Shown here: in pieces, positions 8,051 to 13,079 of the stretch
How positions within the stretch are numbered: the first letter of the stretch is position 1
How the letters are laid out: each line of letters opens with the position of its first letter
Translations under genes and position numbers: made by a program
DNA from: Acidobacteriaceae bacterium
GTDB taxonomy: Bacteria > Acidobacteriota > Terriglobia > Terriglobales > Acidobacteriaceae
DNA length: 13,079 nt
Direction: 5' to 3'
NCBI GenBank assembly: GCA_003139975.1
Contig: PLHN01000145.1
Location: 804-13,882 of the forward strand
The notes under the pieces: model-generated
What the model saw: only the letters and a program-made list of their open reading frames with translations
Told to the model about the DNA's origin: nothing
Database searches by the model: none

Positions 8051-9891
8051 CGTTGCAGTCCAACGTAGAAATTTGAATAGCTCGCCTGCGGCAGCCCCGA
8101 CGTGCTCACAAACTGATTCAAATTAGTATATCCCGCCGAAAACACCAGCTTCCGATACTGGTACTCCGTAAACACCAGAAACACTTTCGAATTGCTGCCC
8201 GTTCCCGCCGTCAGCGCCGTCGCCGCGCTGTCATTGATCGTCTTCGTGTAGCTGGTGCTCACCACCAGCTTCCGCGTTGGGTTTGCGGTAAAGCTGAAGG
8301 AATATGACGACCCGGTGTCCAGCAGGTACGCATTCCCCGGCGCAATCGGCAGAATCCCTCCCGGCGGCGTAATCAGCCCGTTCCCCGTCAGCAGCACTGT
8401 GCCCGAGGTATGCGAGTAATTCGCTCCCACGTTATACATCTTGTACACCAGGTTGGTTCCGTAGCTCTCCGAATGCGCGCTCTCCCCGGCAATTTCCCCC
8501 AACCCCGTGTGGAAGCCATTGAACGTCGCCATCCATCGCACTCGCCGGCTAAGCCGGTGTTGCGCATTGGCCAGGTAGGAATAATTCGAAGTCACCTGCG
8601 TGGCCAGCACCGTCTGTGTATCTTGCGAGTAGCCGAAGCTCCCGGTCAAATCCCAACTGCTCCACTGCTTGCTGAAATTCGCTCCCGCCACCAGCCCCGC
8701 TCCCTGGTTCCCTGCATCGGTGGCCTGATCGTTGACCCCGGCGTATACCACCACCGTTCCCCAGAGCGGCTTCAGGAACCGGTAGTTCACTACCGCGCTG
8801 AAGTGCGTCGCCGAAACCGTTTCGCCATACACCTCTTGCTGGACGTGCCCTACGCCGAACCCCAGCGACAGCCCCTTGCCCAGCGCCATATTGTCGTAAT
8901 TGCTCATGGAAACCGAGTAGCTGCTGGTGCCCAGGTTGACCTGCGGATTCACCGCGCCCGCGCCGGCCAGTTGTTGTTCGACTTCTCCCGCCAGGCTGGT
9001 GTTGTAATTGAGTTGGAATGACGAGGTTAGCCTCTGGATAGGCGTAAAAGCCGCAGTGGCCGTGATTGTCTGGTTGGAGCCGTTGATCGCCGGTGCCCCA
9101 TTATTCTCGCCGCTGAAATCGGAATACGTGTATCCCGCTCCAAACGACCCCTGCAGCGGCAGTCTGTGGCTGGTGTTGAACGAAAGTGACTTTGAACTCG
9201 TGTCCCCCTCGATGGCCTGTTCGTCGGTGACCGCGCTCGGCAAGTCCACGTGCGTCTTTGTATCGGTAAAGGTCGCTCCCATGTACCAGCCAGCGAGCCT
9301 GTAGTTGCTGTACATGTTGAGATTTTTCGAGCCGGAATGATCTTCCTGATCGGTTCCAAAAATCGAGGAGTCCGATGCATTCTGCGTGTACTGCACGCTC
9401 AAGGGCGGTATGCCCGGAACCAGTTCTGACCATCCGATCCCGAAGCCGTGCGATCTGCCTGTGGTAGTAAAACCCGGTGTCGTTCCCAACCCGTAATTCC
9501 CGCTGCTGTTGAACGCTTGGGTGAATGAGACGGTTCCGGGAAAGTGGCTCCCGCTGAACAGGTTCACTCCCGCGTTCACGCTGCTTGCGTCGGTAATGGA
9601 ACCTTCCCCCGAATTTGCCTGCGAGCGGTTGTAGATGGGATCGACGAAGAAGCTCAGAAACTTCGGGTTGTAGTAATACCCTTGTAGAACCGCATCCCCG
9701 CTCAGGCTTGTCCCGTGAGCGGACCCCACCTGGTTGCCATAGCTCGCGTTATACCCGTACCCCAGGTCCCCGCTCAGGCTCAGGCTCGTGTTGTCCTTGA
9801 TTTCGATTTGCGCCCATGCCTGCGTTGCCAGCATCACCCCCAATGCCAGCAGCCAACCAAACGCGCGCGCTTTGTAGTTGTGACTCCTCAA
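8032..9891 (-). CDS. Outer-membrane beta-barrel protein (putative conduit porin)
   Basis: The protein has 619 residues. Its signal peptide ends AWA|Q (cleavage after A27). The mature part is rich in Gly, Ser, Thr, Asn, Tyr and Phe, with many alternating polar/aromatic stretches (LSLSGDLGYGYNAS, LSFSFTANPTRKLVVSTSYTK type). It has no cysteine and ends in Phe (VGLQRWFKAF), the usual C-terminal signal for BAM-dependent insertion. Length and strand density fit a large barrel of well over 20 strands, the size range of porins that hold a multihaem cytochrome; family membership cannot be read by eye and the CXXC of MtrB-type porins is absent. The start is TTG at 9891, with GAGGGAG just upstream (9894-9900); a stop at 9909-9907 closes the frame above it and no ATG precedes the signal peptide. 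It is followed by the overlapping NHL gene. The barrel call is firm; the conduit role is inferred from context. Confidence 0.88.
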   Translation of the reverse strand: MRSHNYKARAFGWLLALGVMLATQAWAQIEIKDNTSLSLSGDLGYGYNASYGNQVGSAHGTSLSGDAVLQGYYYNPKFLSFFVDPIYNRSQANSGEGSITDASSVNAGVNLFSGSHFPGTVSFTQAFNSSGNYGLGTTPGFTTTGRSHGFGIGWSELVPGIPPLSVQYTQNASDSSIFGTDQEDHSGSKNLNMYSNYRLAGWYMGATFTDTKTHVDLPSAVTDEQAIEGDTSSKSLSFNTSHRLPLQGSFGAGYTYSDFSGENNGAPAINGSNQTITATAAFTPIQRLTSSFQLNYNTSLAGEVEQQLAGAGAVNPQVNLGTSSYSVSMSNYDNMALGKGLSLGFGVGHVQQEVYGETVSATHFSAVVNYRFLKPLWGTVVVYAGVNDQATDAGNQGAGLVAGANFSKQWSSWDLTGSFGYSQDTQTVLATQVTSNYSYLANAQHRLSRRVRWMATFNGFHTGLGEIAGESAHSESYGTNLVYKMYNVGANYSHTSGTVLLTGNGLITPPGGILPIAPGNAYLLDTGSSYSFSFTANPTRKLVVSTSYTKTINDSAATALTAGTGSNSKVFLVFTEYQYRKLVFSAGYTNLNQFVSTSGLPQASYSNFYVGLQRWFKAF

Positions 9892-9893
9892 AA

Positions 9894-9900
9894 CTCCCTC
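9894..9900 (-). promoter_or_regulatory. Ribosome binding site that selects the TTG start of the barrel gene
   Basis: On the - strand GAGGGAG lies immediately before the TTG at 9891, with only 5 nt between its GAGG core and the start. No other start codon lies between the upstream in-frame stop (9909-9907) and the signal peptide, so this site supports the TTG. Confidence 0.5.
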
Positions 9901-9912
9901 GCGCGATTACCT

Positions 9913-9934
9913 CTCTATCGCCCCTCTATCGCCC
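9913..9934. repeat. Two tandem copies of an 11-bp unit between the PPIase-like and barrel genes
   Basis: CTCTATCGCCC occurs twice head to tail (9913-9923 and 9924-9934) in the 96-nt gap 9892-9987. The same gap carries three AACCTC words further right. No hairpin or promoter is evident, and the role is unknown; replication slippage would explain the duplication. Confidence 0.7.
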
Positions 9935-9987
9935 CATCCCCGGAGGGTTCAACCTCTGCAATCTAACCTCGAACCTCTCACCTGCCC

Positions 9988-11052
9988 CTACATCTCCTGG
10001 ATCTGCGCGTTCTGGTGCAACCGCTTGTCCAGCCCCACCCGCAGCTGTTCGTATTTTTCCTTCTGCATATCGGACATCAGCCTTGCTTTTACGGCGGCGA
10101 ACGTTGCCTTCCCCGGCGGCGTATGCGCATTTACTCGAATAATCGTCCAGGCCGTGCCCAGCGGGATCAGCCCGCTCACTTCGCCCGCTTTCATCTTTTG
10201 CGCGACTTTCACCACTTCCGGCGGCAGCTTCTCGGCCGCCACCACTTTCCGGTCGCCCATGTTTACCCGGTAATCGTCTTCGGAAACCTTCTCCGCCAGC
10301 AGGCCAAACTGTCCGTAATTCTTCGTCGCCTTGGCCTGCGCCAGAATCGTCTCCGCCTTCTTGTGCGCGTCCGCCAGCACCGACTCGCTCGCCTTGTCCG
10401 GCGGAATAATCGAAATCGTCTGCAGCGCAAAGGTCTCGCCGTGCTGGAATGCCTTCGGATTCTTCTCGTAGTAACTGCGCGCCTCGGCCAGCGTGACCAC
10501 CGCCTTAGCGTCCACTTCCTGCTTCAGCATGGCGTCAATCATCAGCGAGCGCTTGATCTGCTGCTTCAGCTTCGCCTCCGATCCGCCCAATTCCGTATTC
10601 AGGTAGGTATTGAATTCTTCCTGGCTGGCAAACTGGCTCTTGAAATTGTGTTCTTCCTTAGCGATGCGTGCCGGCGCAATCGTCATCTTCCGCCGTACTG
10701 CCTCCTGGTACACCAGCTCTTCGAAGATGATCATCTGCAAAGCGCCTCGCCGGATCTCCTTTTCCTGCTTCTTCGGGAAACCGCCATGCAGCTTCGCGTA
10801 AGGGAAGAGCGCGAACATTTCGCGCAACAGGTCCCGGTCCGTCAACTCCGCCCCATTCACCTTCACTACCGTCTTGCCCGTCACTTGCAGCGCGGATGCG
10901 TCCGCTTCCGCCTTAACCGCTTTGGAAGCCTCTGGAAACGATGTCGTCGTCGCCGCTGCCGCTGACGTCGGTGCGTGCGAACTCACCATCTGTCCGCTCG
11001 CGCTCCCTATCGTCACCACCAACACAGCCGCGATTTTGATTTTGTATTTCAT
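9988..11052 (-). CDS. Exported SurA/parvulin-like peptidyl-prolyl isomerase family chaperone
   Basis: The protein has 354 residues with a signal peptide (MKYKIKIAAVLVVTIGSASG, probable cut before Q21). After an Ala/Thr-rich linker comes a SurA-type helical chaperone region (about 62-195; KVNGAELTDRDLLREMF, EELVYQEAVRRKM), then a parvulin-like domain (about 205-312) ending KAGEVSGLIPLGTAWTIIRVNAHTPP, and a last helix. Canonical parvulins have a His in the first strand (R-H-I-L) and another in the GYHI segment. Here the matching places read LQTISI and TAWTII, and the GGDLG loop is NMGD, so rotamase activity may be lost while chaperone function remains. The frame is open to 11334 but that extension lies over the cytochrome gene and lacks a signal sequence; the ATG at 11052 has a good ribosome site. 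SurA proteins guide outer-membrane barrels, and the next gene encodes one. Confidence 0.9.
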   Translation of the reverse strand: MKYKIKIAAVLVVTIGSASGQMVSSHAPTSAAAATTTSFPEASKAVKAEADASALQVTGKTVVKVNGAELTDRDLLREMFALFPYAKLHGGFPKKQEKEIRRGALQMIIFEELVYQEAVRRKMTIAPARIAKEEHNFKSQFASQEEFNTYLNTELGGSEAKLKQQIKRSLMIDAMLKQEVDAKAVVTLAEARSYYEKNPKAFQHGETFALQTISIIPPDKASESVLADAHKKAETILAQAKATKNYGQFGLLAEKVSEDDYRVNMGDRKVVAAEKLPPEVVKVAQKMKAGEVSGLIPLGTAWTIIRVNAHTPPGKATFAAVKARLMSDMQKEKYEQLRVGLDKRLHQNAQIQEM

Positions 11053-11056
11053 CTTT

Positions 11057-11064
11057 CTTTCCTC
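11057..11064 (-). promoter_or_regulatory. Ribosome binding site that fixes the PPIase-like gene start
   Basis: On the - strand GAGGAAAG lies a few bases before the ATG at 11052. It sits directly ahead of a signal-peptide coding start, which decides against the longer frame that begins at 11334. Confidence 0.65.
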
Positions 11065-11086
11065 ACCCACCGTTGCTGAATAGAAC

Positions 11087-11109
11087 GGGGGAGGAAACTT
11101 CCCTCCCCC
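11087..11109 (-). terminator. Intercistronic hairpin after the tetrahaem cytochrome gene
   Basis: On the - strand GGGGGAGG and CCTCCCCC form a perfect 8-bp G/C-rich stem around GAAGTTT, extendable by a G-T and an A-T pair. It begins 28 nt after the cytochrome stop and ends 34 nt before the PPIase-like start. Only GTTCTATTC follows, so a classic T-run is missing. It could be a partial terminator or a 3'-end stabiliser that leaves the cytochrome message more abundant than the downstream genes. Confidence 0.55.
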
Positions 11110-11137
11110 TGTGGTCGTTAACACATATTCACAACAA

Positions 11138-12193
11138 TTAGAACGCCGTCGGCAGTGTGCCGCCGTTGGCTTCGTTCGACTCGCCAAAGTGGCACTGGCG
11201 GCAGAACTGGGTCGTGGATGCGGCTTTTCCGAGCGGAACATTGACTGTATCCGGGTTGTACGGGCCGTTGATGAAGAAGTACTTCGCGTACGTGCCAGTC
11301 GCGTTGCCCGCGATCGGGTTCCCAGCTCCCACAACCGCGTACACGTTCATCGAGTGCTGATCGTGGCAGGTCGTGCAAACTATGTAGGGAACATTCGCTG
11401 CGTTGACCGGGGTTCCATAGGAGTGCGCACCCTTCAACAGGGCTGGCGCGCCGTAGGAAGTGACAAACTGTGAATACTGGCCGGCATAAGTGATACCGGT
11501 GATTGCGCCCGTGGCGATCGTGTAGTTCAGGCCGTTGGTCGCGTTGTTGTAATAGCTGCCCAGAACTGCGCTGATCGTCGCGTTCTCGCCGATCGGGTGG
11601 TCGTTGTTGTAGTTTCCGCCGTCCGTCGAGCTGCCGACATTGGTCGTGCCGTCTGCGCCCAACAGGGTCGGGATCTTCGCATTGCCGTAAGACGTCGGCA
11701 GTGCACCGATCTGCTCTTCAAAGGCCCAGTTCTGCATCATGGCGCCCTTGGCTACTGCGCCGTCGTGGCAAGCCAGGCACATCACGATTCCACGCATGTC
11801 GCTGTATTGCTGCGACGTCATCGCTATGGGGTTGCCGCTCGCTGCGGCTACGAATTCATAGCGGTTGTTGCTTCCCGTGTTGCTGACGTCACTGAAATCA
11901 AACGTCTGGCCCCACAGTGGTCCCATATCCTGTGCAAACAGGGCGTTGATGCCGGTGTATTTGTCGGTTGGTGCGCCTTGCGTGCCGCCGCCCGAGCCCC
12001 ATGCGCCGCTGTGCGGAGCATGGCAGCCCGCGCAACCGCGGCCGTAATTCTGGTGAGCGCCTAACACGTCGATGGTGGGTGCGACGCTGCCGGCTGCTCC
12101 GGATGTCATCGCTGTGCCGCCCTGCGTTATCTGGGCAGCAACCATGGCCGAAGCCATAACCACCAGAAGAAGAACTAAGAATAACTTTTTCAT
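11138..12193 (-). CDS. Secreted tetrahaem c-type cytochrome
   Basis: The protein has 351 residues with a clear signal peptide (MKKLFLVLLLVVMASAMVAA, cut before Q21) and no other membrane span. Four CXXCH sites lie at C54, C139, C273 and C331. Besides the four haem-proximal His there are five more: H47, H61, H199, H257 and H280, enough for bis-His ligation of all haems with one to spare. The N-terminal plan DVLGAH, CAGCHAPHSG, GPLWGQT, CLACHDG is shared with the dodecahaem cytochrome encoded downstream. Haem density is low for a multihaem protein (four in about 330 residues), and the long spacers are Gly/Asn/Thr/Tyr-rich. Extracellular tetrahaem cytochromes such as Geobacter OmcE polymerise into wires; this protein may be a soluble carrier or such a subunit, which sequence alone cannot tell. 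GAGGAGG (12203-12209) gives a strong ribosome site 9 nt before the ATG. It is the first gene of the cluster after a long intergenic region and is followed by a hairpin. Confidence 0.94.
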   Translation of the reverse strand: MKKLFLVLLLVVMASAMVAAQITQGGTAMTSGAAGSVAPTIDVLGAHQNYGRGCAGCHAPHSGAWGSGGGTQGAPTDKYTGINALFAQDMGPLWGQTFDFSDVSNTGSNNRYEFVAAASGNPIAMTSQQYSDMRGIVMCLACHDGAVAKGAMMQNWAFEEQIGALPTSYGNAKIPTLLGADGTTNVGSSTDGGNYNNDHPIGENATISAVLGSYYNNATNGLNYTIATGAITGITYAGQYSQFVTSYGAPALLKGAHSYGTPVNAANVPYIVCTTCHDQHSMNVYAVVGAGNPIAGNATGTYAKYFFINGPYNPDTVNVPLGKAASTTQFCRQCHFGESNEANGGTLPTAF

Positions 12194-12223
12194 TTGTGAC
12201 AGCCTCCTCGAAAATTGAACCGC

Positions 12224-12247
12224 TTACTACAATTCCGCCATTAGTAA
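12224..12247. promoter_or_regulatory. Inverted repeat TTACTA-N12-TAGTAA just upstream of the tetrahaem gene
   Basis: TTACTA (12224-12229) and TAGTAA (12242-12247) are perfect inverted half-sites 18 bp apart centre to centre, ending 31 nt before the cytochrome start codon and beside its ribosome site. The size suits a dimeric regulator's operator, but six-base arms can arise by chance. Confidence 0.35.
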
Positions 12248-12449
12248 TGCACGAAGGTAGCCGCTCTTCCGTTCATCACGGCATTTTGCAGCCCCCACGT
12301 AAGTGCCTGAATGTAAATATGTTGCTCGAATCATCGGACCTGATGCGGAATGCAACACCGTGCGCACCCTCCCAGATTGGGCTTTCTCCCTCAACCGATG
12401 GTTGAAAAAACCCAAGGTACTCACCCAGCAGAACTTGTAGTTCGTGTGG

Positions 12450-12497
12450 CGCGGACATTCCTGTCCGCGAAAACGCCAGAGTTATGTCCAACTTGGC
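12450..12497. repeat. Two adjacent hairpins forming a compound palindromic element
   Basis: CGCGGACA (12450-12457) and TGTCCGCG (12462-12469) form a perfect 8-bp stem with loop TTCC. Six bases later GCCAGAGTT (12475-12483) pairs with AACTTGGC (12490-12497) around ATGTCC, with one bulged G. The pair resembles a dispersed REP-like intergenic element; from memory, similar GCGGACA..TGTCCGC hairpins recur in Acidobacteriota genomes, which I cannot verify here. Confidence 0.6.
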
Positions 12498-12521
12498 GGG
12501 ACGAAAACAGGACAATCACCC

Positions 12522-12598
12522 TAACTCATTGATTTATAAATATGTTACTAGAATTGAGCGCAAAAAGTCCGTAACTCATTGATTCCAGAATATCTTAC
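12522..12598. repeat. Imperfect direct repeat, two 27-nt copies at a 50-nt period
   Basis: Bases 12522-12548 and 12572-12598 share 22 of 27 positions; both begin TAACTCATTGATT and end with AATAT, one variable base, then TTAC. A weaker third relative (TAAATCTTTGAATC) begins at 12642. The 23-nt spacer is unrelated to its surroundings. The function is unknown. Confidence 0.65.
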
Positions 12599-12614
12599 CC
12601 GCAACCCCTTATTC

Positions 12615-12653
12615 TTCAAAGATTTGGCGCCATAGAATCTCTAAATCTTTGAA
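12615..12653. repeat. Perfect 11-bp inverted repeat
   Basis: TTCAAAGATTT (12615-12625) is the exact reverse complement of AAATCTTTGAA (12643-12653), with a 17-nt spacer that contains GGCGCC. A further CCTT/AAGG match lies four bases outside each arm. The arms are A/T-rich, so an operator-like or recombination-type role is as likely as an RNA hairpin. Confidence 0.6.
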
Positions 12654-12755
12654 TCGAAAGGACCGCACTAGGGGGAGGTATCAAACGTCGGAAGAAAACA
12701 ACATGAGGGAGAATGGAAATCAAACTAAAGAAGAGGTTGACCCCGAAGAACTGTC

Positions 12756-12779
12756 CCACCCTCGCGCTAGCAAGGGTGG
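12756..12779 (-). terminator. Hairpin just after the second NHL gene
   Basis: CCACCCT (12773-12779 on the - strand) and AGGGTGG (12756-12762) make a 7-bp stem around a 10-nt loop containing the palindrome GCTAGC. It starts 12 nt after the stop codon at 12792, where a terminator is expected, but no T-run follows, so it may instead be a dispersed palindromic repeat inserted behind the gene. Confidence 0.5.
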
Positions 12780-12791
12780 AAATTCATAAAC

Positions 12792-13079
12792 TCACTTCTG
12801 CTCCGCTCCCTGCGGCTTGCTAGCGTCTCCCTTGTCGTCCGGCTTCGGTTGGTTCGGAAATGCCGGCGGAATCGCCTTCTCCGGTTTGGCAGTTGGGCTC
12901 TTGCCAGCGGCCTTCAGCGCTTCACGCCGCTCTTTCTCCTTCTGCGCCTCATCCTGCGTCACATAGCGGAACTCCTGCACGCGTCCCGGATAGACCTCGG
13001 ACGTAAACACGCGGTTGTTCTTGTCGATCATGATGTACTGCAAGCCGGAAAACGTTCCCGGCAGAACGCCCTGCTTGTT
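12792..13079 (-). CDS. NHL-repeat protein, C-terminal end only
   Basis: The frame is open to the window edge, so the 5' part lies outside; the TTG at 13043 is an internal codon. The 95 visible residues start with a last NHL blade (LQYIMIDKNNRVFTSEVYPG then RVQEFRYV) that parallels the last blade of the other NHL protein here (GMFIDHNDSVYVADSYNSRVQEFQYYG). Unlike that protein, it continues into a 55-residue tail rich in Lys, Glu, Pro, Ala and Gln, probably disordered (AQKEKERREALKAAGK, then repeated KP/PKP elements). It is on the same strand as the cytochrome operon but about 600 nt and a hairpin upstream, so it is probably a separate unit. The role is unknown; a cytochrome-associated propeller is inferred from the neighbourhood. 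Confidence 0.82.
   Translation of the reverse strand, partial: NKQGVLPGTFSGLQYIMIDKNNRVFTSEVYPGRVQEFRYVTQDEAQKEKERREALKAAGKSPTAKPEKAIPPAFPNQPKPDDKGDASKPQGAEQK

Larger units (their letters stand above)
12194..12791. other. Palindrome-rich intergenic region without a convincing gene
   Basis: About 600 nt separate the second NHL gene from the tetrahaem gene. The region holds several inverted repeats and one direct-repeat pair (listed separately), a short TCAACC-GAT-GGTTGA hairpin at 12391-12405, and only short, weak open frames. The promoter for the cytochrome operon should lie here, but I see no good -35/-10 pair on the - strand. Confidence 0.7.

Noticed and set aside
8410..9021. Long antisense open frames opposite the barrel gene (and similar ones opposite the other genes)
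   Set aside because: Arg/His/Pro-rich shadows typical of GC-rich antisense frames, without ribosome sites or domain features.
9988..11334. 448-residue version of the PPIase-like protein
   Set aside because: The extra 94 codons run over the cytochrome gene and intercistronic hairpin and lack a signal sequence. The ATG at 11052 has a good ribosome site and a clean signal peptide.
12260..12300. Sigma-54-type promoter for the tetrahaem gene (GG-N10-GC on the - strand)
   Set aside because: Only the GG and GC dinucleotides and part of the -12 box fit; the -24 box lacks TGGCAC.
12391..12410. TCAACC/GGTTGA hairpin with an adjacent A-run as a terminator
   Set aside because: The run is A on the + strand after the stem and T before the stem on the - strand, the wrong side for termination in either direction.
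12196..12532. Several 60-80-codon open frames in the intergenic region
   Set aside because: They overlap each other and the palindromes, lack ribosome sites and show no recognisable protein character.
12522..12660. Possible CRISPR array
   Set aside because: Only two good repeat copies plus one faint one, with 18% divergence, unequal spacing and no cas genes.

Overview
The window looks like a piece of an Acidobacteriota chromosome (Terriglobia/Koribacter-like). This is inferred from the style of the NHL/Ig-like surface protein at the left end, the GC-rich coding, the dense multihaem cytochromes and the palindrome-rich intergenic DNA. No marker gene is present to prove it.

Layout. (1) Bases 2-2647, + strand: the 3' part of a long secreted or surface NHL-repeat protein with Ig-like domains and a hydrophobic C-terminal segment. 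It converges on the rest of the window, and a strong hairpin lies between (2677-2708). (2) Bases 12193-2751, - strand, read right to left: tetrahaem c-type cytochrome, SurA-like parvulin protein, cysteine-free outer-membrane beta-barrel, six-bladed NHL propeller, dodecahaem c-type cytochrome (11 CXXCH plus one CXXXCH), and a polytopic membrane protein with C-terminal TPRs. The barrel and NHL genes overlap by 19 nt. The NHL and dodecahaem genes overlap by 4 nt. Every product except the last has a signal peptide. (3) Bases 12194-12791: about 600 nt without a convincing gene, holding several separate inverted and direct repeats upstream of the tetrahaem gene. (4) Bases 12792-13079, - strand: the 3' end of a second NHL protein that continues beyond the window.

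How the genes may work together (inference). The - strand set resembles a porin-cytochrome electron conduit: an outer-membrane barrel, a large multihaem cytochrome that could sit in or at it, a small secreted tetrahaem cytochrome that could be a carrier or polymeric wire subunit, a propeller as scaffold or assembly partner, and a periplasmic chaperone. The two cytochromes share their first haem-binding module. NHL-then-cytochrome order occurs twice (12792+ then 12193; 8050 then 6935), which suggests a duplicated module whose other half lies to the right of the window. The membrane protein at the end of the set has no evident electron-transfer role.
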